A stretch of 29,306 bases of DNA from CAYWVO01 sp964461835 (GTDB lineage: Bacteria; Zixibacteria; MSB-5A5; WJJR01; JAJRUJ01), in the NCBI GenBank assembly GCA_964461835.1, contig CAYWVO010000041.1, positions 1-29,306 on the forward strand, given 5' to 3'. Position 1 is the stretch's first letter; every line of letters starts with the position of its first letter. Made by a program: the position numbers and the translations under genes. The notes below the pieces were generated by a model. It was not told where the DNA came from. It saw only the letters and a program-made list of their open reading frames with translations, and did not search any database. Of the stretch, positions 1 through 6,203 are shown one piece after another.

Positions 1-353
1 TGCCCGTTCCTACGGAATTGGCAGAATTCTCCTCGTTGCGTAAGGAATCGGCCGTTTACGGCCGTCATTCCGGCCTTGAGCCGGGATCCATTTTGGGGTG
101 GAGGGTGGGGTCGTAGGTCGAAACCCCTGAGTTCGCGGCAGGTGGGCGTGGTTTCGACATGGTCATTCCCTGCGTGTGCGCGGTCGCGACGATTAGTTCA
201 GCGGTGGGTTTTTTGCCCGTATCATTTTTCGCACGAAATGATACCCATCGCTACCCATATCTGGCGATAATACTTATCGGTAAGGAAGGGCCACCATCCG
301 CTGGAGCGGGCGTGGTCCTGGGCTTCGCCCAGGGTTTCTAGCAGTAATCGACC
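1..353. repeat. Composite intergenic repeat tract, left edge
   Basis: No credible gene is seen here; the short open frames are GC-rich shadows. The tract is a mosaic of the repeat modules found elsewhere in the window. Bases 1-57 recur exactly at 439-495. Bases 61-158 resemble the reverse complement of the tract near 2368-2465. Near 307-340 lies a hairpin-forming segment (CCTGGGC / GCCCAGG). The left end of this tract lies outside the window. Confidence 0.75.
117..158. repeat. R2 repeat, copy 1 (9-bp terminal inverted repeats)
   Basis: A 42-bp element bounded by GTCGAAACC and GGTTTCGAC, which are perfect inverted repeats. The inner sequence carries CCTGAGT and GGGCGTGG. It is the reverse orientation of the copies at 2368-2409 and 26812-26858. 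The form resembles a REP or miniature inverted-repeat element; no transposase is present nearby. Confidence 0.7.
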
Positions 354-1946
354 TTGTGCGCGGCAGACAGCCTGCCCGCCGTGGCGGGTCCCGTCTGCCC
401 GTTCCATCCAAACTGTGTGCGCGGCAGACCTCCCGGTCTGCCCGTTCCTACGGAATTGGCAGAATTCTCCTCGTTGCGTAAGGAATCGGCCGTTTTCACT
501 TCAGGTGCGTACGATTATGACCCGGTGAGCTATTCGTGCACTTTTACTCCTGGCGCACAGTGGCATGTCGGAGAGATCGTCACCGTTATTTTGACCACCG
601 ACATCGTCTCGGGTACCGGAATTCCTCTCGCGCAGAGCTACCTCTGGAATTTTCGGATCGGCACAGCTACCGAAAGCCCGGGTTTTCTTGTAGAAACGGC
701 CACGCATCCAATCGAGACATTTCAGGAGTGCGCCTTCGCGGCAGACTTCAATGGTGACGATTATATTGACGTCGTCTCGGGCATCGCGATCCGTTTGAAT
801 GATGGAACAGGAAACCTCGCTGTCGATTCTGTCTACAGTACCTATTCAGAAGTCAATGATGTAATCGCGGCAGACTTGGACAACGATGGAGATATGGACG
901 TTGCCACGTATCCATATGTTGGGTCAGATCAGTGGTTAAATCTCTATGAAAACACCGGGGACGGTGTTTTCGACTTCTGGGACCAGTACTGGTGCGGTTA
1001 TCAGTATGGCTTCGGTCTTGCTGAGGGAGATTTTAACGGTGATGGTTGCATCGATCTTATCACGCTTGTGTCGGGAGGTATTGCGTTACTTCTCAATCAG
1101 TGCGACGGCACATTCGCGGAAGCAACGACCTTTGATGTCGGTCATTACTACCCTATTTCCCTGGCAGTGGCGGACATTGACAACGACGGCGATCTGGATG
1201 CTGCCACCGGCAACTCATACTTTTCCCCCAGCAGCGTGTCGGTTCTATTGAATGATGGACAGGGAAATTTTGCTGTTGATTCCATGTACGCAGTTGGGGA
1301 AGATCCCCGGACGATTTGTTTTGCGGACCTGAATAATGACGGTGCCGTTGATCTGGTTGCCTCCAGCGAAAGTTCGCCTCAGCTCACCGTTCGTTATAAT
1401 CTAGGCGATGGAACCTTTAGCGCAGAAACAATTGTACCAGATCAATCCTCTCCAGGAACGGTGGCTGCGGGGGATATTACCGGCGATGGCTACCTGGATT
1501 TGGCAAGTGATTGGTATGTTTTTCGCAACACCGGTGACGGAAGTATGGTTCTCTACGATTCTTTGAAAACATTGGCTCATATTGCCACAAGCACAGATTT
1601 GTGTCTGGCAGATTTTGATAATGACGAGGACCTTGACCTGGCCGTACCGGCGGCCGACGATAATCTTCATGTATTCTTGAATCAATGTGACTGCGGTGAC
1701 CAGACGGGCGGCAATCCAAATGCGGTTGGTGACATAGATTGCGACTCGGCCACCAATCCATTGGATATCCAGTTTTTGGTTCAGTACGTGTATCTTTCGG
1801 AAGATGCCCGCTGTGATAAACCTGCTTGCTCCTATGGCTGCGGTGATGTCAATTGCAGTGGCGGAGTAGATCCTTTGGACGTCCAGTTCCTGGTGCAATT
1901 TGTCTATCAGAGCCTTGATGCGCTCTGTGAACCATGTGCGCTGTAG
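354..1946 (+). CDS. FG-GAP/VCBS-repeat protein with dockerin-like C-terminus, 5' end replaced by repeat
   Basis: Probable secreted or cell-surface protein; its ligand is unknown. Residues of the open frame up to about 47 are encoded by intergenic repeat sequence, which ends at base 495. Recognisable protein starts just after, with the tail of an Ig-like (Big_5/SbsA type) domain (TFTPGAQWHVGEIVTV, about residues 50-100). Seven FG-GAP-like calcium-binding repeats follow (for example DFNGDDYID, DLDNDGDMD, DFNGDGCID, DIDNDGDLD, DFDNDEDLD; about residues 125-440). The end, about 445-528, is a duplicated dockerin-like module with GDIDCDS/GDVNCSG and PLDxQFLVQ motifs between Cys clusters. No signal peptide or ribosome-binding site exists: the frame opens after a TAA at 345 and the only starts are TTG/GTG codons inside repeats. 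I read it as 5'-truncated by repeat insertion or by recombination or misassembly at a repeat. The same tail occurs on the protease at 6204-8009. Confidence 0.8.
   Translation: MCAADSLPAVAGPVCPFHPNCVRGRPPGLPVPTELAEFSSLRKESAVFTSGAYDYDPVSYSCTFTPGAQWHVGEIVTVILTTDIVSGTGIPLAQSYLWNFRIGTATESPGFLVETATHPIETFQECAFAADFNGDDYIDVVSGIAIRLNDGTGNLAVDSVYSTYSEVNDVIAADLDNDGDMDVATYPYVGSDQWLNLYENTGDGVFDFWDQYWCGYQYGFGLAEGDFNGDGCIDLITLVSGGIALLLNQCDGTFAEATTFDVGHYYPISLAVADIDNDGDLDAATGNSYFSPSSVSVLLNDGQGNFAVDSMYAVGEDPRTICFADLNNDGAVDLVASSESSPQLTVRYNLGDGTFSAETIVPDQSSPGTVAAGDITGDGYLDLASDWYVFRNTGDGSMVLYDSLKTLAHIATSTDLCLADFDNDEDLDLAVPAADDNLHVFLNQCDCGDQTGGNPNAVGDIDCDSATNPLDIQFLVQYVYLSEDARCDKPACSYGCGDVNCSGGVDPLDVQFLVQFVYQSLDALCEPCAL
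362..399. repeat. R1 hairpin, copy a
   Basis: GGCAGAC and GTCTGCC are the arms of a stem, with a second small hairpin inside (GCCCGCC / GGCGGGT). The element is preceded by GTGCGC and followed by CGTTCC, as in the next copy. It lies inside the open frame annotated as the start of the FG-GAP gene. Confidence 0.65.
423..442. repeat. R1 hairpin, copy b
   Basis: GGCAGACC-TCCC-GGTCTGCC is a perfect 8-bp stem with a 4-base loop. The last base pair differs from the copies at 2100, 2332, 17466 and 17742 (which have G/C), and both sides of the stem changed together. Confidence 0.7.
439..495. repeat. 57-bp exact direct repeat of bases 1-57
   Basis: The 57 bases are identical to the first 57 bases of the window. 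The repeat ends exactly where recognisable protein-coding sequence of the FG-GAP gene begins. Bases 436-466 also recur inverted at 2308-2338, downstream of the same gene. Confidence 0.9.
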
Positions 1947-2099
1947 TCTTAACCGAGTTCGACCGTGTCCGAGTGGGGTGACCAATACGAATGCTACTGC
2001 TGTGTTGAGAATTCCCTCCCGCCGGCGGCGGCGGGCAACGGGATTCCTGCCTGTGCGGGAATGACTGGGTTGGAGTATACCGCTGAAAAGGATCGAACG

Positions 2100-2118
2100 G
2101 GCAGACGAGACGTCTGCC
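2100..2118. repeat. R1 hairpin, copy c
   Basis: GGCAGACG-AGA-CGTCTGCC is a perfect 8-bp stem, followed by GCGCAC. It lies in the block immediately left of the gap and is identical to copy d. Confidence 0.7.
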
Positions 2119-2149
2119 GCGCACAAAAATGAACTGTCGAAACCACGTC

Positions 2150-2249
2150 NNNNNNNNNNNNNNNNNNNNNNNNNNNNNNNNNNNNNNNNNNNNNNNNNNN
2201 NNNNNNNNNNNNNNNNNNNNNNNNNNNNNNNNNNNNNNNNNNNNNNNNN
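2150..2249. other. Scaffold gap of 100 N
   Basis: Exactly 100 unknown bases, the usual placeholder for a gap of unestimated size. Both flanks are copies of the same tandem unit, so the assembly most likely broke in the repeat. If the unit is unchanged, the missing sequence would be the equivalent of 2382-2536, about 155 bp. Confidence 0.95.
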
Positions 2250-2331
2250 GGTCATAGAAACCCGGACAAATGTCCGGGCCACGCTCTGCGACGCCTGCCG
2301 CGCACACAATTCTGCCAATTCCGTAGGAACG

Positions 2332-2350
2332 GGCAGACGAGACGTCTGCC
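2332..2350. repeat. R1 hairpin, copy d
   Basis: Identical to copy c, including the flanking GAACG and GCGCAC. It is part of the 55-bp direct repeat 2327-2381. Confidence 0.7.
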
Positions 2351-2367
2351 GCGCACAAAAATGAACT

Positions 2368-2409
2368 GTCGAAACCACGTCCGCCCGTGGCGGACTCAGG
2401 GGTTTCGAC
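2368..2409. repeat. R2 repeat, copy 2
   Basis: GTCGAAACC and GGTTTCGAC bound a 42-bp element containing a small hairpin (CCGCC / GGCGG). It directly follows an R1 module. A partial copy, 2136-2149, is cut by the gap. Confidence 0.7.
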
Positions 2410-2659
2410 CTACGAAGATGCCCCCTCCACCCCAAAATGGATTCCGGCGCGAGGCCGGGATGATACGGTGAGGGCATTTCAGGCATGTTTTCCGGTCGGG
2501 TGGCCCTGACGTTCGTCAGGGTCTCAAAGAATGATGGGTCATAGAAACCCGGACAAATGTCCGGGCCACGCTCTGCGACGCCTGCCGCGCAGACGTGGGA
2601 AAATACGTCGAAATCGTGTTCTGCTGAGGGGTGCTCAAGGGTTTCGGGCTACAATTTTT

Positions 2660-2709
2660 CAACCCCAAACCAAGCTCCGCTCACGCGGAGAAGTTTGAGG
2701 TTGCCACCC
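2660..2709 (-). repeat. R3 repeat, copy A
   Basis: On the minus strand it reads GGGTGGCAACCTCAAA, a hairpin (CTCCGC / GCGGAG), then TTGGTTTGGGGTTG. The same frame of conserved ends around a variable hairpin occurs at 17506-17556 and 26751-26799. This copy lies about 30 bp past the stop of the HIT gene and could be in its 3' UTR. Confidence 0.65.
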
Positions 2710-2741
2710 AAATTGATAGGTTGCGCGCGCGCGGGACACAT

Positions 2742-3167
2742 CTACGACAACTTCGCTTTTATCATCCCCGCATGCTGCTGCAACACATCCTGTGATTTCT
2801 GCGCACGATTCACACTGTTAAAGCGAAAGCCGGAACCATCACCGGTTTGCCGGGGAATCACGTGTAAATGTACATGGAAAATCTCCTGCCCGGCGGGGCG
2901 GCCGCTGGAGAGCAGCAGATTGGTGCCGTCGGTTTGCAGATCGCCGGCTCGTAGCGCCTGTTCAATTTGCATCGCCACCCGCATCATCTCCGCGCCGATC
3001 TCCGGCGGGACATCCGACAACTGCGCGTAATGATCTTTCGGGATCACCAGGGTATGGCCGGGATTGATCGGCACTAAGTCCATAAACGCCAGTACGCTCT
3101 CGGTTTCGTGCACGCGGGCGGCTTTGCCGCTGTTGTTGACGATGTCACAGAATATGCATTCGGCCAT
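2742..3167 (-). CDS. HIT family nucleotide-binding protein
   Basis: Cytoplasmic histidine-triad hydrolase or transferase of the Hint/HinT type, expected to act on nucleoside phosphoramidates or dinucleotides; the exact substrate cannot be read from sequence. The 141 residues match family length. The triad is FHVHLHVIP (His98, His100, His102), preceded by the ligand loop DGTNLLLSSG, with the core NPGHTLVIPKDHY at 35-47. CIFC at residues 4-7 matches the first half of the zinc site found in some HIT proteins. I chose the ATG at 3167 because AAGGA lies six bases upstream; a longer frame to 3197 has no such signal. It is divergent from the DUF6125-like gene. Confidence 0.92.
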   Translation of the reverse strand: MAECIFCDIVNNSGKAARVHETESVLAFMDLVPINPGHTLVIPKDHYAQLSDVPPEIGAEMMRVAMQIEQALRAGDLQTDGTNLLLSSGRPAGQEIFHVHLHVIPRQTGDGSGFRFNSVNRAQKSQDVLQQHAGMIKAKLS

Positions 3168-3176
3168 GATTTGTCC

Positions 3177-3207
3177 TTGTCGTTGAGGTTTATCCATTAT
3201 CTATAAT
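3177..3207 (+). promoter_or_regulatory. Candidate promoter for the DUF6125-like gene
   Basis: A perfect TATAAT lies at 3202-3207, with a weak TTGTCG at 3177-3182 (19-base spacing). It is about 60 bp upstream of the ATG at 3269, in the divergent region shared with the HIT gene. The -35 is poor, so the call is tentative. Confidence 0.35.
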
Positions 3208-3268
3208 ACAGAACGATGCGAGAACCTGGTGGCGTTGGCTTGAATGATGAAAGGTCAGGTTAATTCAG

Positions 3269-4027
3269 ATGAGTGACAAGCAGGAACTTCCCACGTTTAC
3301 AGAATTAGATAAAGAGGAATTGACGTTGGCGGTACTGGACGCGTTCCGCCGCACGATTGTCCATTTTGGCCTGTGGTTTAAAGAGGTCGAACATCAACTG
3401 GGCTTTCCCAAAGCGTGTGAGATCGAAAACGCCGCCGGTTCCACCGGCTGGGGCATCATGATCAAACGCTTGGGCGATGTGCTGGGTTTTGAAGTCGAGG
3501 ACGGCATTCCCAAAGCGCTGAAAGACAAAAGCAAAGAGGAGTTGCTGGGGCTGCTGAAAGCCGCGTCGGTGAACTGGCTGGTCAACGATGGGGTCTGGTT
3601 TCAGGCCGTTGAAGGTGCGTACGGGATGGACTATGCCAAACGCTGCAATGACTCGGCCTGGACACGGTTCTCTCCCTATGAGGCGCAACGCATCAAACGT
3701 CTGCTGAAATTACCGGAAAATCCAGGGCTGGCCGGATTGAAAAAGGCCCTGCAATTTCGCTTATATGCAATGATCAACACGCAGTCGTTTGAGGATGTTG
3801 ATGACCACACGTTTATTTTCCGCATGAATGAATGTCGCGTACAGAACGCGCGCAAACGCCGAGGACTGGACGACTACCCGTGCAAATCAGGCGGCCTGAT
3901 GGAGTATACAACTTTCGCCGAAACCATCGATCCGCGCATCAAGACCGAATGTATCGCCTGTCCACCCGATCAACATCCGGACGAGTGGTTTTGCGCGTGG
4001 AAATTTACGCTGGGGGAGGAATGGTAG
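3269..4027 (+). CDS. DUF6125-like protein, conserved C-terminal cysteines
   Basis: A soluble protein of 252 residues. I recognise it only as resembling DUF6125 (loosely similar to L-2-amino-thiazoline-4-carboxylate hydrolase-like proteins); no function is established. The helical N-terminal part contains AGSTGWGIMIKRLGDVLGF. The C-terminal part carries Cys189 (MNECRVQNARKR), Cys205 (YPCKSG), Cys228 and Cys231 (ECIACPPD) and Cys242 (FCAWKF), a spacing suited to a metal site or catalytic thiol. There is no signal peptide or membrane segment. The stop overlaps the ribosome-binding region of the RidA remnant, so the two were probably co-transcribed and translationally coupled. Confidence 0.7.
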   Translation: MSDKQELPTFTELDKEELTLAVLDAFRRTIVHFGLWFKEVEHQLGFPKACEIENAAGSTGWGIMIKRLGDVLGFEVEDGIPKALKDKSKEELLGLLKAASVNWLVNDGVWFQAVEGAYGMDYAKRCNDSAWTRFSPYEAQRIKRLLKLPENPGLAGLKKALQFRLYAMINTQSFEDVDDHTFIFRMNECRVQNARKRRGLDDYPCKSGGLMEYTTFAETIDPRIKTECIACPPDQHPDEWFCAWKFTLGEEW

Positions 4028-4029
4028 CC

Positions 4030-4176
4030 ATGCGGATGAATATCTCCTCCGGCTCGCCATACGAAAAAGAAATCGGTTTTTCCCGCGCGGTGCGGGTGGG
4101 CGATACTATTCATGTCTCCGGAACCGCGCCAATCGAGGCGGACGCGGTGCTTAATCAAGCTGCAGTCAAGACTTAA
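4030..4176 (+). pseudogene. RidA/YjgF family remnant with internal in-frame deletion
   Basis: RidA proteins (about 125-130 residues) deaminate reactive enamines and imines. This frame has 48 codons. It begins as a normal RidA (MNISSGSPYEKEIGFSRAVR, then VGDTIHVSGTAPI) and jumps directly to IEADAVL. From memory of the family, EIEADAV is the closing motif of this RidA type. About 80 central residues, including the usual catalytic Arg region, are therefore missing without a frame change. The ATG at 4030 has GGGGGAGGA about nine bases upstream, formed by the end of the preceding gene; an ATG at 4021 is too close to it. The last four bases overlap the stop of the converging lipoprotein gene. It is a decayed gene or a collapsed assembly. 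Confidence 0.75.
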
Positions 4177-5006
4177 ATACTGCTCTTGCGCCTGCCGCGA
4201 CTGATTTGACGAATATCGCCGGAGCTGGATTCATTCGCGTGAACACGTGGGCGCCCGATGTATTTAATATCGCCGCTGCTGGAAGCGCTGGCGTCCAGAT
4301 ACTCACTGACCCGCACCGTGGCGTCGCCGCTGGAGGAGACATCCACCTCCGCTTCGCGACTCTCCAGGTCTTCCGCGCGATAATCACCCGAACTACTGAC
4401 GGAAATATTCTGCGAATCGACCCTGCCGTCATCGATACTCACATTGCCGGAACTGCTGATTTTAACGTCCAGCGACTTCGCCGTCAGGTAATCAATGTAG
4501 GTATCACCGGCGCTGCTGACGCGAATGCGGACCCGGTCGGCTTCCAGCCGACCCATGCGAAAATCACCGGCACTGGAGATACCGATGGTGAACTTTTCGG
4601 TCGTGATATCATCGACTTCAATATTGCCGGCGCTGCTGATTTTGGCCGCCGTGAGTTCCTTGACTGTGAGGTAATAGTTGATCGGCCGGCGCGTGCGCAG
4701 ATTGACATTGCGAGTTTCGATCACCAGCTCGCCCCAGTGAACGTCGGTTTCAATGTACTCCAGCAGATTATCTTCGGCCTCAATGACCAGCGATTCTTCA
4801 TCCCCGATTTCGATATACAGGTTTCCAATCGTTGCCAGTTCGACTGCCTCGACTCCTGCAATTTCTCGCTCTTCCGAGATAACGTCGCCGGAGCCGCGCA
4901 CGGTTTTGGCGTTGAGCCAGGATTCGCCGCCAACGCTGATACATCCCGTGACGACAAAGGCCGCCACAAATACCGCCGAGAGCATCCAGAGTGCCTTTTG
5001 TCTCAT
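4173..5006 (-). CDS. DUF2807 (GIN domain) lipoprotein
   Basis: Predicted envelope lipoprotein of 277 residues. It has a signal peptide with lipobox VVTGC (acylated Cys22), then a domain of repeated short beta strands typical of the DUF2807 putative auto-transporter adhesin head. Eight copies of a roughly 20-residue unit carry SSAGN/SSAGD or SSSGN/SSSGD (about residues 120-265), as expected for a right-handed beta helix. The C-terminus is basic (SRGRRKSS). The start ATG has GGGGAGGA four bases upstream. The function is unknown; the family is common in Bacteroidetes and relatives. The gene converges on the RidA remnant and diverges from the 7-TM gene. Confidence 0.85.
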   Translation of the reverse strand: MRQKALWMLSAVFVAAFVVTGCISVGGESWLNAKTVRGSGDVISEEREIAGVEAVELATIGNLYIEIGDEESLVIEAEDNLLEYIETDVHWGELVIETRNVNLRTRRPINYYLTVKELTAAKISSAGNIEVDDITTEKFTIGISSAGDFRMGRLEADRVRIRVSSAGDTYIDYLTAKSLDVKISSSGNVSIDDGRVDSQNISVSSSGDYRAEDLESREAEVDVSSSGDATVRVSEYLDASASSSGDIKYIGRPRVHANESSSGDIRQISRGRRKSSI

Positions 5007-5209
5007 TGTATCCTCCCCATTTTTCTTATCATCGGCTTTCTAGATCGGTACGATAAACCACGCTCAAGGTTGCCGGCTGGTAAAATTCAGCCTGATTTTC
5101 CGTACCAGGTGCTAGTTCAAGCACTTGCGTCAGCGCTTACGTATGAGCGAGATAACCACTGCTGCGGGACATACTGCAGGTTCGGGGCAACCGGTTGAGA
5201 GGAGTTCAG

Positions 5210-5932
5210 ATGGATTCTTTTGCGCAAGCTGCCGCGTATTTGCCTTTTATCACCACGGCCATTTCGCTCTTTTTCGCCCGTAATATCTTCCAACGTTATG
5301 TTGCAAAACCCGGCGCCTCTCATTTGCTGTGGTGGGGAATCGGTGTGGTGACGTTCGCCGCAGGTACAGCCATCGAGTCCCTTCACGCCGTTTTTGGCTG
5401 GCATGTCGTGCTGTTTAAGAGCTGGTATATCGCCGGCGCGCTGTTGGGCGGGGCGCCGCTGGCGGTGGGAACGGTGTACCTCCTTCTGGGGAAACGGGCG
5501 GGACATATCTCCGCGATCCTATTGCTGGCAGTCGTCGCTGTGACTTCTGTCTTCGTGGTTTTGTCGCCGATCAAATATGAACTGGTGGAGATGCATGATC
5601 TCAGCAGCAAAGTCCTCGGCTGGCAGAAAATCCGGCTGGTCTCACCATTTGTAAACGGCTTCGCCGTGCTGTTTTTAGTCGGTGGGGCGATTTATTCTGC
5701 GTTTAAGTTCGCCGGCGTAGAAGGCAGCGGTAACGTTGCGGTGGGCAACGGCCTGATTGCCTTCGGCGCCATCTTGCCGGGTGTGGGCGGTATGATGAGC
5801 CGTCTCGGGCATACGGAATGGTTGTTTGTGGGCGAACTTATCGGCATTACCCTTATTTGGCTGGGCTATTATAACTGCCGCAAAGTGCCGGTGCTCAAGG
5901 AATCATCGGTGGCGCTGCCGTCCGAAGCATAG
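5210..5932 (+). CDS. Seven-TM integral membrane protein, unknown function
   Basis: The 240 residues contain about seven hydrophobic helices (roughly 8-24, 38-58, 70-94, 99-119, 143-165, 178-196, 203-222) with short loops and no large soluble domain. I do not recognise a named family. Polar residues inside or near helices (His59, Glu56, Glu209) might be functional, but that is speculative. The ATG at 5210 is preferred over a TTG at 5195 because GAGAGGAG ends six bases before it. It is transcribed away from the DUF2807 gene and appears monocistronic. Confidence 0.8.
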   Translation: MDSFAQAAAYLPFITTAISLFFARNIFQRYVAKPGASHLLWWGIGVVTFAAGTAIESLHAVFGWHVVLFKSWYIAGALLGGAPLAVGTVYLLLGKRAGHISAILLLAVVAVTSVFVVLSPIKYELVEMHDLSSKVLGWQKIRLVSPFVNGFAVLFLVGGAIYSAFKFAGVEGSGNVAVGNGLIAFGAILPGVGGMMSRLGHTEWLFVGELIGITLIWLGYYNCRKVPVLKESSVALPSEA

Positions 5933-6203
5933 ACATCAATAATTACGATACTCCGCTCAAAATATCGAGGAAACCATTGACAATCAGACAAGATTAGTGA
6001 TATTAAAAGATAAGGAAGGCACTGTACATTTGCGAGTCCCGCGGATGGGAAATCATTAGTTGGTGACTTGATTATGTTAAGTCAGTTTATGTAAGCCAGT
6101 GCCGGGCAGAAATCTGGTCAGCGTTTTTCTCTCGTGCTTACCTACCTCACCTGGTTTTTTGCCCGGGTGGTGGTACATACTTCACAAATCCGGAGTCGGG
6201 GTT
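5933..6203. other. Intergenic region before the S8 protease
   Basis: This 270-bp stretch contains a candidate promoter (5977-6004) and a CCCGG-rich segment shortly before the protease start. An upstream extension of the protease frame from 6099 lacks family features and a ribosome-binding site. Confidence 0.5.
5977..6004 (+). promoter_or_regulatory. Candidate sigma70 promoter upstream of the S8 protease
   Basis: TTGACA at 5977-5982 is a perfect -35 hexamer; GATATT at 5999-6004 (16-base spacing) matches four of six -10 bases. It would give a leader of nearly 200 bases to the ATG at 6204. Confidence 0.4.

Larger units (their letters stand above)
1947..2741. repeat. Composite repeat region containing the scaffold gap
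   Basis: Between the FG-GAP gene and the HIT gene I see no gene, only repeat modules. The 55-bp block 2095-2149 recurs at 2327-2381, and the 55-bp block 2250-2304 recurs at 2537-2591. The order is A, gap, B, A, B, which indicates a tandem array with a unit of about 287 bp. Other parts are a perfect hairpin near 2503-2520 (CCCTGACG / CGTCAGGG) and an R3 copy at 2660-2709. Long open frames crossing this region run through the Ns and are not genes. Confidence 0.85.

Noticed and set aside
1401..2486. Minus-strand open frame of about 361 codons
   Set aside because: It runs through the 100-N gap and is antisense to the dockerin gene and repeats; no domain or start signal.
1..2741. CRISPR array in the repeat-rich left part
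   Set aside because: Repeats are long, irregularly spaced, inverted relative to each other and lack uniform spacers; no cas genes.
2557..3030. Plus-strand open frame opposite the HIT gene
   Set aside because: Cys/Arg-rich shadow of a conserved protein starting inside repeat sequence.
4206..5198. Plus-strand open frame of about 330 codons opposite the DUF2807 gene
   Set aside because: The repetitive GITGAAD pattern simply mirrors the SSAGD repeats of the lipoprotein on the other strand.
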